A stretch of DNA of 64,000 bases from an uncultured Flavobacteriaceae bacterium (GCA_947497245.1 CANMFO010000002.1:496001-560000), one strand, 5' to 3'. Positions 1-9,082 are shown, counted from the first letter of the stretch. Numbers and translations are program-made. The notes: a model not told the origin generated them from the letters alone.

Positions 1-620
1 TGATCGCACTGCACAAAAAATACCGGGTGCGCAACAAGTTCTTTTTTCAGTTTGCGGACTATTCCACCTATGACAAAAATGTATCGCCGAACAGCAATCG
101 GTTCAAGTTTTTGATCAAATCCATTGCAGATTACAGTATGGTCTCCCTTGCCGCCTCGTATAGCTCGTTCCAGGATATAGAGCTCCTGAAAAAGGAACGG
201 AAGCGATTGGCCAATGTCATAAACAGGCCGGTCAATTTTTCGCGTATGCGCTACAATCGGGTCGATGTTCCCCAGACCTACAGAAATTTGATCGAAGCGG
301 AGTTTACCGATGATTACACCATGGGCTATACCCATGAAACCGGTTTTAGGGCAGGTACCTGTACCCCTTTTCATTTTTACGACATCAATCTTGAAATACA
401 ACAGCCCATTCGGCTCCACCCTTTCGCCGTACACGATTATGCTTTCGCCAATGTTAGAAACAAAGAGGAGATCTTGGACAGGGTGGCCGCTTTGTATCGG
501 CAGGTAAAGCGGGTCAATGGGGAGTTTATCACCGTGTTTTCAAACGAGCTCTTGGGGGGCAAGCAAAAAGTGGACTGGATGGACCTGTATCAAACCCTAA
601 TACGAAAGCACCATGTTTAG
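1..620 (+). CDS. Polysaccharide-deacetylase-like protein, 3' part (5' end outside window)
   Basis: The reading frame is already open at the left edge (first full codon at base 3, reading Ile-Ala-Leu-His), so the GTG at 27 is probably not the true start and the gene begins upstream. About 205 C-terminal residues are visible. They resemble the C-terminal half of Bacteroidota polysaccharide-deacetylase-like proteins (NodB-like fold with a DUF7033-type N-terminus): TYRNLIE, DDYTMGY, GFRAGT and PFHFYDI occur in the order I know from that family. Members are thought to act on cell-envelope or capsular sugars, but the substrate here is unknown and the metal-binding N-terminal half cannot be checked. 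The stop overlaps the ATG of the next gene by 8 bases, so the two are probably cotranscribed. Confidence 0.72.
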   Translation, partial: IALHKKYRVRNKFFFQFADYSTYDKNVSPNSNRFKFLIKSIADYSMVSLAASYSSFQDIELLKKERKRLANVINRPVNFSRMRYNRVDVPQTYRNLIEAEFTDDYTMGYTHETGFRAGTCTPFHFYDINLEIQQPIRLHPFAVHDYAFANVRNKEEILDRVAALYRQVKRVNGEFITVFSNELLGGKQKVDWMDLYQTLIRKHHV

Positions 621-1302
621 GGAAATAGTCACCGACGTGTTCTTTGACCTGGACCATACCCTTTGGGACTTTGAAAGGAATTCGGCCCTGACCTTTGAGA
701 GGATACTGGCCGAAAACGGGATAGGTGTGGACCTAATGGACTTTTTGACGGTGTACGTTCCGGCCAACTATGCCTTTTGGAAGCTTTACCGAGAGGAAAA
801 GATCACAAAGGAAGAATTGCGGTACCAGCGCCTAAGATCGGTTTTTGACGAACTGGGGCATCCGATCTCCGATGAGACCATTTACCTGTTGTCCGATGAA
901 TATATTGCCCATTTGTCTTCCTTCAACCACCTTTTTCCGGGTACCGTGGAAATTTTGGAGTACCTGAGGCCCAAGTACCGGCTTCATATCATTACCAACG
1001 GATTTCAGGAGATCCAAGACCGAAAGCTAAAAAATGCGAACATCCATGGGTACTTCGAACAGGTAATAAATTCGGAAATGGCGGGAGTGAAAAAACCCGA
1101 TCCGATGATTTTTGAACTGGCCCTGGAACGGGCAAAGACCGCCCCGGACCGATCGATCATGATCGGAGATAGTTTGGAAGCCGATATCCAGGGCGCACAA
1201 GCTGTTGGCCTGCATGTTTTGCATTTCAACTCCGATAATGGACCGATGCACGATTTTTGCCATATGATTCATGGCCTAGGTGAAATAAAAACCTTTTTGT
1301 AG
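613..1302 (+). CDS. yjjG: YjjG-family noncanonical pyrimidine nucleotidase (HAD hydrolase)
   Basis: A 229-residue HAD-superfamily phosphatase. All four HAD motifs are visible: motif I FFDLDHTLWDF with nucleophile Asp12 and acid/base Asp14, motif II ITNGF, the motif III lysine in KKPDP, and motif IV MIGDSLEADIQGA. The Trp after DxDxTL and the overall length fit the YjjG family, which dephosphorylates noncanonical pyrimidine nucleoside monophosphates and so cleans the nucleotide pool in the cytoplasm. The start overlaps the upstream deacetylase-like gene by 8 bases, indicating translational coupling. Other HAD phosphatases of this size share the motifs, so the exact substrate is inferred. Confidence 0.88.
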   Translation: MFREIVTDVFFDLDHTLWDFERNSALTFERILAENGIGVDLMDFLTVYVPANYAFWKLYREEKITKEELRYQRLRSVFDELGHPISDETIYLLSDEYIAHLSSFNHLFPGTVEILEYLRPKYRLHIITNGFQEIQDRKLKNANIHGYFEQVINSEMAGVKKPDPMIFELALERAKTAPDRSIMIGDSLEADIQGAQAVGLHVLHFNSDNGPMHDFCHMIHGLGEIKTFL

Positions 1303-1359
1303 AGTTATTATAGAAGCAATGATCTTGCACTATAAAATGCGTATACAAAGGTTTTGTAA

Positions 1360-1911
1360 ATGAAGGAAATCCTAAAACTGGCAATGGTGTGCCTGGTACT
1401 TGCGCCCACCTTATCTTCCTGTATCGAGGACCAGGATTTTGATCAGTACGATGCACTGGCACTGGAACCGGTCATGGAGGCCAGCATTCTTTATGTTGAG
1501 GCCCCTGAACGGATAATCAATCTTGTTACGGGGGGTACCAATTTTTTTAGCCAAGACTTTAATTTCGACGCTTTCAGCTCCAATATTTTTTCGGAACGGG
1601 TGATCGAGGGGACCGTGACCTATGAGGTGGACAATACCACGAGCAAGGAGCTAGAGATTACGGTGCAGTTTTTGGACGCGGGCGACAATGTGCTGGATAC
1701 CGAAATGTTCACGGTACAACCGGCCACTACACCCACTTTGGAACGTGAGATTTTTTACGGTCCGGGCGGACGCAGCATAGATATCGTAAGAAATACTTCA
1801 AGCTTTCGGGTAAGTGCCTTGAATTTGGGTGACAACACCAGCACCTCCAGCCTTCCCGATCCAATGGTCACGCTAAAATCCAGTGGTAAATTCAGAGTCA
1901 GGGTCAAATGA
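1360..1911 (+). CDS. Hypothetical lipoprotein preceding a DUF5723 protein
   Basis: A 183-residue protein with a lipoprotein signal peptide: hydrophobic residues 4-17, then the lipobox LSSC with Cys21 as the lipidated residue. The acidic IEDQD run directly after the cysteine resembles the surface-export signals of Bacteroidota lipoproteins. The rest looks beta-rich, and I recognise no domain. Its TGA stop overlaps the ATG of the next gene (ATGA), so it is translationally coupled to the DUF5723 gene; a joint role at the outer membrane is inferred from this. No obvious promoter was found in the 57 bases before it. Confidence 0.8.
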   Translation: MKEILKLAMVCLVLAPTLSSCIEDQDFDQYDALALEPVMEASILYVEAPERIINLVTGGTNFFSQDFNFDAFSSNIFSERVIEGTVTYEVDNTTSKELEITVQFLDAGDNVLDTEMFTVQPATTPTLEREIFYGPGGRSIDIVRNTSSFRVSALNLGDNTSTSSLPDPMVTLKSSGKFRVRVK

Positions 1912-3338
1912 GAAAACGCACGGTACTTGTTTTGGCCTTGTTGTGGGCAGGCTTTTATATGTTTGGACAGAACAAACAACTGCTGTACGATTTTACCGAG
2001 ATTCCGCAATCTTTGATGGTCAATCCCGGGGTGCGGACCGATTTTAAATGGTATAGCGGTATCCCGGCCCTATCCGGAATATCCGTTCAGGGAGGGTCAA
2101 GCGGTCTTTCGGTCAACGATATTTTTGCCGATGACGGTCTGGACATCAACGATAAGGTTCGCGACCGCGCCATATTGGGAATGAACCCTAGGGATGAACT
2201 CAGTGGTACCTACCAATTGGAACTCATCAATTTTGGGTTCAGGGGCAATGACCCCGATAACTTTTATTCTTTTGGGATCTATCACGAAGGGGATGCTATC
2301 GGCTATTGGTTCAAGGACTACGCCATCCTGGCCTTTGAGGGCAATGCCGACCGATTGAACCAGCGGTTCGACCTGGCCCACTTGAAAACCAGGGGCGAAA
2401 TGGTGAACGTTTTTCATTTTGGTATCAACAAAAGGGTCAATAAGAAGCTGACCGCGGGCATACGGGCAAAAATCTACTCCAGCATCCTCGATTTCAATTC
2501 AACAAAGAACAAGGGCTACTTTGTGACCACTCCAGGGCAGAACAATTTATTGGCCAGTACCCTGGATGCCGATATGCGCCTCAGGACCTCCGGCCTGGAG
2601 GAGTTGGGCGATGCCGCGGACGATGGGAACCTCGCGGGCACTATTTTGAAAAGAGGTTTTTTTGGGGGCAATCTCGGGTTGGGGGCAGATCTGGGGTTCA
2701 CTTACCAATGGAACGAACAGACCGTTTTTACGGCCAGCTTGCTCGACCTGGGGTTCATTTACCACAACAATGACGTTAAAAACTACACCTTAAAGGGAAA
2801 TGCCACGGTCGAAGGGGTCGAGATCATACTGCCCGATGCGCTTTCCGACCCAAACCGCGATTTTTGGCAGGATTTGGTGGATGAGGTCGAGGCTTTTGTG
2901 CCCTTTGAGGACAATACGGACGCTTATATCGCTTTTAGGCCCACCAAACTATATGCTTCCCTTCGCTACAATTTTGGGGAACAGGTGGAGTCCAGGATAG
3001 ATTGCGATTGTGAGGATATCGTTTCCGGTGGGGGCTATCGCACCAAATATGCCAATGGTGTAGGGGGGCAACTGTACATGATCAACAGGCCAAGGGGACC
3101 GCAGACGGCGCTCTCGGCCTTTTATCTCAGACGGTTCGGCAATGTCATGGCCGTAAAGGCCACCTACACGGTCGACAAGTTTTCATTGAGCAATGTCGGA
3201 TTGGGGCTCAATCTACAGGCAGGGCCCGTGAACCTGTATTTCATGGCCGACAACCTGCTCGCTTACCGAAACGCTGCCGCAAGCCGATATGCTTCTTTTC
3301 AGTTAGGATTAAATATCATATCTTGGGGGCGGAATTGA
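1908..3338 (+). CDS. DUF5723 family outer-membrane protein
   Basis: A 476-residue exported protein whose signal peptide runs to about FMFGQ (residues 17-21). The N-terminal region (YDFTEIPQSLMVNPG, then a SGIPALSGI run) and a body rich in alternating beta strands with aromatic ends match the DUF5723 family, which is widespread in Flavobacteriia and likely forms a PorV/FadL-like outer-membrane barrel. The function of the family is not established. It sits directly behind a small lipoprotein gene with a 4-base overlap, which may be a barrel-associated partner. The C-terminus (LGLNIISWGRN) is typical of a last barrel strand. Confidence 0.8.
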   Translation: MRKRTVLVLALLWAGFYMFGQNKQLLYDFTEIPQSLMVNPGVRTDFKWYSGIPALSGISVQGGSSGLSVNDIFADDGLDINDKVRDRAILGMNPRDELSGTYQLELINFGFRGNDPDNFYSFGIYHEGDAIGYWFKDYAILAFEGNADRLNQRFDLAHLKTRGEMVNVFHFGINKRVNKKLTAGIRAKIYSSILDFNSTKNKGYFVTTPGQNNLLASTLDADMRLRTSGLEELGDAADDGNLAGTILKRGFFGGNLGLGADLGFTYQWNEQTVFTASLLDLGFIYHNNDVKNYTLKGNATVEGVEIILPDALSDPNRDFWQDLVDEVEAFVPFEDNTDAYIAFRPTKLYASLRYNFGEQVESRIDCDCEDIVSGGGYRTKYANGVGGQLYMINRPRGPQTALSAFYLRRFGNVMAVKATYTVDKFSLSNVGLGLNLQAGPVNLYFMADNLLAYRNAAASRYASFQLGLNIISWGRN

Positions 3339-3435
3339 TCTGGAAAAGAGCCAAAACTTCCTATTTTTATTGGTTGGCACAAGGTTTGGCATGCTTTTTT
3401 CATAGGTTGATTCCATAAACTAAAAAAAACACCCC

Positions 3436-4392
3436 GTGAAGCATCTTTTTCTGTCTATTTTCATGGTGACACTTTTTACAAACTTGTCCCAGGCGCAGTT
3501 GAACGATTACAAGTATATCATTGTACCAAAGAAGTTTGAAGGCTTCAAAAAGGAGAATCAATACTTGACCAGTACCTATATCAAGCATTTGTTCACTCGA
3601 AAGGGTTTTAAGACCGTTTACAGCGATGATCTTCCGGTAGATCTTTATGGAAAGCCCTGCTCGGGCCTAACCGTACAATTTAATGACGGTTCCTCCATGT
3701 TCACTACCAAAGTTGTCCTGGCATTGAAGGACTGCAACGGACAGGAGATTTTTGAGACCCTAGAGGGAAGGAGCAAGGAGAAGGAATTTAAACGGGCGTA
3801 TCAGCAGGCCATCGCAAAGGCTTTTGAGTCGATCGATACCTTACCGTACAGCTATAGTGGCAAGGACGAAGAACCGGAGCCGGTTACCGCTAGTTTTAAG
3901 AACGATGTGAAAACCTTGAAAGAGGAAAAACCAGGACCCGAAAAACGCCCGGACCCCGTAATAAAACAGGAAGCCACCCAAGAAACGCAGTCCTTTAAGA
4001 GTTTGGAGCCGGCAGCATCCGATTACACCAAAGGCGCGGCCCAGGCCCAAAAAGAGGTTCAGGAGGAAGCAAGCGCGGAAGCGGTAGGCCCCGAGACCAA
4101 GGAACCCATTCCGTCCGATGTGGGGAAGACAGGGGATAAGACCTCCGGGGTCATGGGCGATGATGTGGATAAGGGCCAGGTGCTCTATGCCCAAAAAATA
4201 GCCAACGGATACCAGTTGGTGGACAGTACCCCAAAAATTGTGTTGAAAATATTCGAGACCTCGGTGCCCAACGTATATACCGCAAACCTGGAAAAGGGGA
4301 ATGGGGTGGTCTACCAAAAAGACGGGAAGTGGTTTTTTGAATACTACGTCGAAGATAAGCTCACCGTTAAGGAAATGAACATCAAGTTTTAA
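3436..4392 (+). CDS. Hypothetical secreted protein with charged low-complexity linker
   Basis: A 318-residue protein starting at GTG, the first usable start before a clear signal peptide (residues 1-20, ending SQAQ). Residues 21-135 form a conserved-looking domain (YKYIIVPKKFEGF, then TRKGFKTVYSDDLP) seen in many flavobacterial secreted proteins of unknown role. Residues 145-245 are a Lys/Glu/Pro-rich, probably disordered linker, and residues 250-318 form a small beta-rich C-terminal domain. The stop overlaps the stop of the convergent rarA gene by 4 bases. I cannot assign a function. Confidence 0.75.
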   Translation: MKHLFLSIFMVTLFTNLSQAQLNDYKYIIVPKKFEGFKKENQYLTSTYIKHLFTRKGFKTVYSDDLPVDLYGKPCSGLTVQFNDGSSMFTTKVVLALKDCNGQEIFETLEGRSKEKEFKRAYQQAIAKAFESIDTLPYSYSGKDEEPEPVTASFKNDVKTLKEEKPGPEKRPDPVIKQEATQETQSFKSLEPAASDYTKGAAQAQKEVQEEASAEAVGPETKEPIPSDVGKTGDKTSGVMGDDVDKGQVLYAQKIANGYQLVDSTPKIVLKIFETSVPNVYTANLEKGNGVVYQKDGKWFFEYYVEDKLTVKEMNIKF

Positions 4393-5666
4393 GATCCGTA
4401 CTTATCTTTCCATCTGTTTTTTAAGAATTCCTTAATGGCGTTTTCCCGTTGGTTTTTCCCCGGTGCATAGAATGGTGTGCCGGACAGTTCCTCCGGTAGA
4501 AACTCCACGTCCACAAAATTGTTTTGGTAGTCATGGGCGTACTGGTACGCTTCGCCATAGCCCAGATCCTTCATCAGTTTTGTAGGGGCGTTCCGCAACG
4601 GCAGGGGCACCGATAGGTCCCCGGTTTCCCGTACGGCCTGTTGGGCCTTTTTGATGGCTACATAGCTGGCATTGCTCTTCGGGGACGTGGCCAGATATAT
4701 GGCACATTGGCTGAGAATGATCCGCGCCTCGGGATATCCTATGGTGGTCACCGCCTGGAAGCTGGCATTGGCGATGACCAATGCCGTGGGGTTGGCAAGT
4801 CCAATATCCTCTGAGGCCGATATGAGCATCCGACGGGCTATGAACTTTACATCCTCGCCCCCTTCGATCATTCGTGCGAGCCAATATACCGCCCCATTGG
4901 GATCGCTCCCCCGGATCGATTTAATGAAGGCAGAGATGATATCGTAGTGTTGCTCCCCGGTCTTATCGTACAGCACGGTGTTTTTTTGCACTTTCCCCAT
5001 TACCAGCGCATCCGTGACGGTGATGGCGTTGGCATCCTCGGAATTGACCACCAGTTCAAAAATGTTCAACAGCTTTCGGCCATCGCCCCCGGACAGCCGC
5101 AAAAGGGCCTCGGTTTCTTTCAAGGTGATTTTTTTTGACCGCAGCTGCGCATCCTCTTGCATGGCCCGTTTCAACAGGATCTCCAGATCTTCTTTGCCAA
5201 ATGGGTTCAGAACATATACCTGACATCTGGACAAAAGTGCCGGAATGACCTCAAAACTTGGATTTTCGGTAGTGGCGCCGATCAAGGTCACCCAACCCTT
5301 TTCCACAGCGGCCAATAACGAATCTTGTTGCGATTTACTAAAGCGGTGGATCTCATCGATAAATAAGATGGGGTTTTTGGAAGTGAACAACCCCCCGCTT
5401 TGCTTGGCCTTATCGATAACTTCACGGATGTCCTTTACCCCGCTGTTGATGGCACTCAGCGTATAGAACGGTCGCTCGCTTTCATGGGCGATGATATGGG
5501 CCAGGGTTGTTTTACCGGTTCCCGGAGGGCCCCACAAGATCAGTGACGGGATGATGCCCTTCTTGATCTGGTGGGTCAAGGAGCCGCCATCGCCGACCAA
5601 ATGCCGCTGACTGATGTAGTCTTCCAATGTTTTGGGGCGTATGCGTTCTGCTAAGGGCTCGTTCAT
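4389..5666 (-). CDS. rarA: Replication-associated recombination protein A (RarA/MgsA AAA ATPase)
   Basis: A 425-residue AAA+ ATPase. I place the start at the ATG at 5666 ([11 protein letters not shown]), because homologues begin there and the open frame upstream of it is not protein-like. Motifs: Walker [10 protein letters not shown], Walker [10 protein letters not shown], sensor 1 GATTENPSF, and the arginine-finger region LLSRCQVY. The C-terminal half ([31 protein letters not shown]) is the tetramerisation/clamp-like region typical of RarA. The protein acts at stalled replication forks with SSB and RecA. It is convergent with the preceding secreted-protein gene. Confidence 0.93.
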   Translation of the reverse strand: MNEPLAERIRPKTLEDYISQRHLVGDGGSLTHQIKKGIIPSLILWGPPGTGKTTLAHIIAHESERPFYTLSAINSGVKDIREVIDKAKQSGGLFTSKNPILFIDEIHRFSKSQQDSLLAAVEKGWVTLIGATTENPSFEVIPALLSRCQVYVLNPFGKEDLEILLKRAMQEDAQLRSKKITLKETEALLRLSGGDGRKLLNIFELVVNSEDANAITVTDALVMGKVQKNTVLYDKTGEQHYDIISAFIKSIRGSDPNGAVYWLARMIEGGEDVKFIARRMLISASEDIGLANPTALVIANASFQAVTTIGYPEARIILSQCAIYLATSPKSNASYVAIKKAQQAVRETGDLSVPLPLRNAPTKLMKDLGYGEAYQYAHDYQNNFVDVEFLPEELSGTPFYAPGKNQRENAIKEFLKNRWKDKYGS

Positions 5667-5837
5667 ACTGTAAAAATATAACAAAGTTGGCACAGAACGA
5701 CCACCTTCGTGATAACCAATGCCCTTTTCAAAAGAATTGTCCCCTACCTCTGTATTTTGCCATAACCGGGATGCTTTCCAGGGATGACAATTTTTCAGGC
5801 GAAAAGGGTATGGCCGACTTATTGTTAAGTTTGTTCC

Positions 5838-6584
5838 ATGATCGAAAGCCATTATTTTAAGTTCACCAATTCGGTGGTGGTCGCCCCCCTGTTGGCGATA
5901 TTGGCCATTTGGACGGTTTTTTTGTTCGAGCTCCGACTGCATACCAACTTCAATGAGTTCGGAATTTATCCCAGGACCTTCCAGGGCCTAAGGGGAATTG
6001 TCCTAAGCCCTTTTGTGCATGGTTCGGTAGAGCATCTGTACAACAATACCATCCCACTGGCGATATTAACGGCCGCCCTGTTCTATTTCTATAGGAACAG
6101 CGCATTGAAGGTCTTGGTTTTGGGCATTTTGGCATCCGGACTGATCACCTGGGCCATAGGAAGGCCGTCCTATCACATCGGGGCCAGTGGTGCGATCTAC
6201 CTTTTGGCCAGTTTTATCTTCTTCAAGGGCATATTTACGCGCTACTACAGGTTGATCGCACTTTCGTTGGTCGTGGTCTTCATATATGGAGGCCTGCTCT
6301 GGTACATTTTTCCGATAAAGGACGGCATCTCATGGGAAGGCCATTTGGGCGGGTTTCTCACCGGCCTGGTCTTGGCATTGCTGGTGCGGTCGAAAATGCC
6401 GTCGCCCAAGAAGTATGCCTGGGAAAACGAAGATTACAACGAAGAGGACGATCCTTTTTTGCGCCATTTTGATGAGGATGGGAATTTTGTCGAAAGCAAG
6501 GATATGGATCCCGATTCCGAAACAGGGTCGGTAAAGATCACGTACCACTACAGAAAAGGGACAGGGGAACAGGAGATGGAATAA
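5838..6584 (+). CDS. Rhomboid family intramembrane serine protease
   Basis: A 248-residue polytopic membrane protein with six hydrophobic segments between residues 10 and 190. The rhomboid elements are present: HLYNN (His66, Asn69, Asn70), the catalytic serine in GASG (Ser117), and the catalytic histidine in WEGHLGG (His169). The C-terminal 55 residues form an acidic cytoplasmic tail (ENEDYNEEDDPF) usual in flavobacterial members. Rhomboids cut transmembrane helices of other membrane proteins; the substrate is unknown. A TAAGTTTG box lies at 5826-5833, only 4 bases before the ATG. If it is a real -7 element the message would be nearly leaderless. Confidence 0.9.
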   Translation: MIESHYFKFTNSVVVAPLLAILAIWTVFLFELRLHTNFNEFGIYPRTFQGLRGIVLSPFVHGSVEHLYNNTIPLAILTAALFYFYRNSALKVLVLGILASGLITWAIGRPSYHIGASGAIYLLASFIFFKGIFTRYYRLIALSLVVVFIYGGLLWYIFPIKDGISWEGHLGGFLTGLVLALLVRSKMPSPKKYAWENEDYNEEDDPFLRHFDEDGNFVESKDMDPDSETGSVKITYHYRKGTGEQEME

Positions 6585-6641
6585 GTGAAAGTGAGAACGC
6601 GGTCCTGTATGAAGGGTACGTTTCTCCCAAAAAAGACAAAT

Positions 6642-7382
6642 TTAGGGTTCCAGCCGTTGTCGGACCGCTTCGTACAGGAACACGGCGCAGGCCACGGATA
6701 CATTTAAAGATTCTATTTCGCCCAAAAGGGGCAATCTGGCCGCTTCATCGGCTGCTTTCAGGGTGGAGGGGGAAATGCCCCGCTCTTCGGATCCCATGAT
6801 GATGGCGCAAGGCCCCTTAAAAGAAACATCGTATACCTTTTTTTCTGTTTTTTCGGTGGCCGCGATGACCGGAACACCACTGGCCTGCAAGTAGAAAACA
6901 GCGTCCTTAATGTGGTCTACCTTAACAAGGGGTACCTTGAAAACGGCCCCAGCAGAGGTCTTAATGGTATCCGCCGTAACCGGCGCAGCCCCTTTTTTTT
7001 GGATGATGATACCATCGACGCCCGCACATTCTGCCGTTCGGATAATGGCCCCAAAATTGCGCACATCGGAAAGTTGGTCGAGCAAGAGGAACAATGGGGC
7101 TTTCTTTTGTTCCAATACTTTTTCAACAAGGGCTTCCAGATCGGAAAACGCGATGGGAGAGATATTGGCCGCTACGCCTTGGTGGTTGCTCCGGGTAAGT
7201 CGGTTCAATTTCTCTATAGGAACATAGGAGACATTGATTCCATTTTTTCGGACCAGGCCCTCCAGTTCCCTGAACAGGTCGCCTTGCAGTCCTCTTTGGA
7301 CAAAAACCTTATCGATGGGCTTATTGGCATTGATTGCCTCAATAACGGCACGTATGCCATAAATCAAAGTGGTTTTCTCCAT
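6642..7382 (-). CDS. rlmB: 23S rRNA (guanosine-2'-O-)-methyltransferase RlmB (SpoU/TrmH family)
   Basis: A 246-residue SPOUT methyltransferase. The N-terminal 75 residues form the L30e-like RNA substrate-binding domain (GIRAVIEAI). The C-terminal knotted domain carries motif 1 (LSDVRNFGAIIRTAE), motif 2 (IIMGSEERGIS) and motif 3 (SLNVSVACAVFLYE). RlmB methylates the ribose of G2251 in the 23S rRNA P-loop; a related TrmH/SpoU enzyme with another target remains possible. It lies downstream of the arylsulfotransferase-like gene on the same strand with a 54-base gap. Confidence 0.87.
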   Translation of the reverse strand: MEKTTLIYGIRAVIEAINANKPIDKVFVQRGLQGDLFRELEGLVRKNGINVSYVPIEKLNRLTRSNHQGVAANISPIAFSDLEALVEKVLEQKKAPLFLLLDQLSDVRNFGAIIRTAECAGVDGIIIQKKGAAPVTADTIKTSAGAVFKVPLVKVDHIKDAVFYLQASGVPVIAATEKTEKKVYDVSFKGPCAIIMGSEERGISPSTLKAADEAARLPLLGEIESLNVSVACAVFLYEAVRQRLEP

Positions 7383-7436
7383 AGGGGCAAAGGTAGCTAA
7401 AAACTATACTGCTACGGAATGCGCCGTTCAAAAATG

Positions 7437-8759
7437 TCAGAGCCCCAGTGCCTTTATTTCCACAGCATCCCTATTGTGGTGATACCCTCTCCAGAAGAAA
7501 CCTTTGCCCTGGAACCTCCAGACCAGTTCCCCTCCGTCCGTAACCTCCCAAAAGCCCCGATCGCCCTCTGTAATGAGCCTGTTCCCGTTGGGCAATTTTA
7601 CGGCACCGGAAACCTTGGGTGAAAACAGGGAGTCGTTGGTATAGGTCCATTTTACCTCGGGTTCATTGTCGGTGGTCGACTGTAGGTCAAATGTTGTGGG
7701 CAATTGAAGTTCGTACACCGTAGACCGTCCCACTGAAAATCCATTGGAAAAAATCAACATTCTTCCCTCATCGGCACCGTCCAGCAGATTGGGAAAGTGG
7801 TTGTGGTCAAAACGGACCTCCCCGGAAGGATTGCCATAGGCCCGAGGGTTACCAAAGCGATATATGAGATCGCCGCCCTTGCCGTAATTTCCCCCGCTAC
7901 CCGAGGCTGCTTCCGCAGTGGTGGTGCTATGGTCTATCACCCAGACCTCACTGAAAAAATTGGCACTGAGATAAATAAGGTCGTTTTTGGCGTCATAGGC
8001 CAGACCATTGGCGTGCATGATGTCGCCATCCTCGCCGGTTACATAATTTATATCCACCCGTTCCGGATGTTCGTTGATGATCCCGAAATTTTGACGATCG
8101 GCATCAAAATCCTGGATCAGATGGTCCCAGGCGTACCATTCCCAAACAATTTCATCCGTGTCCGGATTTATCTCGAGAATCCCATCGGGGAAAACCTCAA
8201 CTTCTAAACTGTATCCCGCTTCTACCGCTTCTTCCGCAGTTTTGCGCTCCCAAATTTGAAATATGACATTTCCGTTGGGCAACAACTCGGCATCGTGATG
8301 GGCAATATAGTTCTCCGAGGAATATTCATAGCTCCATTCCACCTTGCTTTCCTTGTCAAGAAGCTGTATCAGGCCACCGAAGCCACCGATCTTGATCGCG
8401 GGATCATCGACTTCCAGATTGGCAAGGATCCTTCCATCGGGAAGTAGTTGGACATCATTGCCCAATCGTTTGCCGTTGAGGTCCCATTCGTGCACCACGG
8501 TAGTTTGTTTGTCCATCAGAAAGGCCCGGTTGGCGGCGGCATCGTTCACCAATATGTAGCCATCGGAAACCAAGCTCGGATTAAAAAACTCGTATCCGAC
8601 ATCGGGTTCTTCCTCTTCTTCCTCTTCCGGGTCCTCTACCTCTTCTTCCTGAATTTGTTCCTCTTCCCTGGAAAGGTCGTCACTATCGGTAGCACAGGAA
8701 TGGAATGCCAGCGGGAATAGAAGGAGCGAAAAACAAAATATAAAACTAGATCGAGCCAT
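7437..8759 (-). CDS. Arylsulfotransferase (ASST)-family lipoprotein
   Basis: A 440-residue exported protein. I choose the ATG at 8759 (MARSSFIF), because it begins directly before the signal peptide, which ends in HSC (lipid-accepting Cys22). A strongly acidic tether (a Glu/Asp run over about residues 27-50) follows, then a propeller-like domain of repeated DGR/DG and W-Y/W-E blades (HEWDLNG, LLPDGRI, EWSYEY, LLPNGNVIF, EIVWEWYAWDHL, MHANGLAYD, FDHNHFPN). The order fits the arylsulfotransferase family, which moves sulfate between phenols. The histidines in YIAHHDAELLP, MHANG and FDHNHFP are candidates for the active-site pocket. True sulfotransferase activity is unproven, and the family also contains uncharacterised secreted propellers. 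Confidence 0.75.
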   Translation of the reverse strand: MARSSFIFCFSLLLFPLAFHSCATDSDDLSREEEQIQEEEVEDPEEEEEEEPDVGYEFFNPSLVSDGYILVNDAAANRAFLMDKQTTVVHEWDLNGKRLGNDVQLLPDGRILANLEVDDPAIKIGGFGGLIQLLDKESKVEWSYEYSSENYIAHHDAELLPNGNVIFQIWERKTAEEAVEAGYSLEVEVFPDGILEINPDTDEIVWEWYAWDHLIQDFDADRQNFGIINEHPERVDINYVTGEDGDIMHANGLAYDAKNDLIYLSANFFSEVWVIDHSTTTAEAASGSGGNYGKGGDLIYRFGNPRAYGNPSGEVRFDHNHFPNLLDGADEGRMLIFSNGFSVGRSTVYELQLPTTFDLQSTTDNEPEVKWTYTNDSLFSPKVSGAVKLPNGNRLITEGDRGFWEVTDGGELVWRFQGKGFFWRGYHHNRDAVEIKALGL

Positions 8760-9082
8760 TTCATTACATTTTTTTGAGTGCAAGATAAGACATATTCGCT
8801 GGAGGGAAAACCAGCGATAGGATTAGGGTCCCCAGGGAATTCGCAACGGTCCGCCCGGATGCCCCTTGTACAGTGCGATCCAGTTAAAGGGGCGCCCCCA
8901 GGACCAAAGTTCGACTTTAACACCTTGGAATTACGGTTTTGGTGTTTTGGGGCCGCATCTTTGGGTGTTGCACTCTTTTTGGAGCTATCCATTGTTGCAT
9001 TGGCCGTTCCTACCTTGGTGACCATGAACAAAAAAGCCCGCCCAGGGGCCGGCTTTTTTTATGTTAGGACACATTTTTATTC
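8760..9082. other. Intergenic stretch without a confident gene
   Basis: This 323-base stretch lies between the arylsulfotransferase start and the stop of the lipoprotein gene at 9083. It holds the terminator at 9030-9060 and a perfect GGGGCGCCCC palindrome at about 8888-8897. Long frames are open on both strands (plus strand from 8778, minus strand to 9031), but neither has a convincing start context, signal or recognisable domain, so I do not call them genes. No clear TAnnTTTG box was seen for the minus-strand arylsulfotransferase gene. Confidence 0.5.
9030..9060 (-). terminator. Intrinsic terminator of the SusCD operon
   Basis: A run of A, an inverted repeat GCCCGCCC / GGGCCGGC (one internal mismatch, AG loop), and a run of T. 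Read on the minus strand it lies 23 bases after the stop of the last gene of the SusC-SusD-lipoprotein operon. The flanking A and T runs make it usable in both directions. Confidence 0.85.

Noticed and set aside
3375-3390. Sigma-54-like promoter (TGGCAC-N5-TTGG) before the secreted-protein gene at 3436
   Set aside because: The invariant GC of the -12 element is replaced by GG at the correct spacing; one extra T would be needed. Probably chance.
5667-5942. N-terminal extension of rarA by 92 codons
   Set aside because: Homologues begin at [11 protein letters not shown]; the extension lacks protein-like composition and occupies the divergent promoter region.
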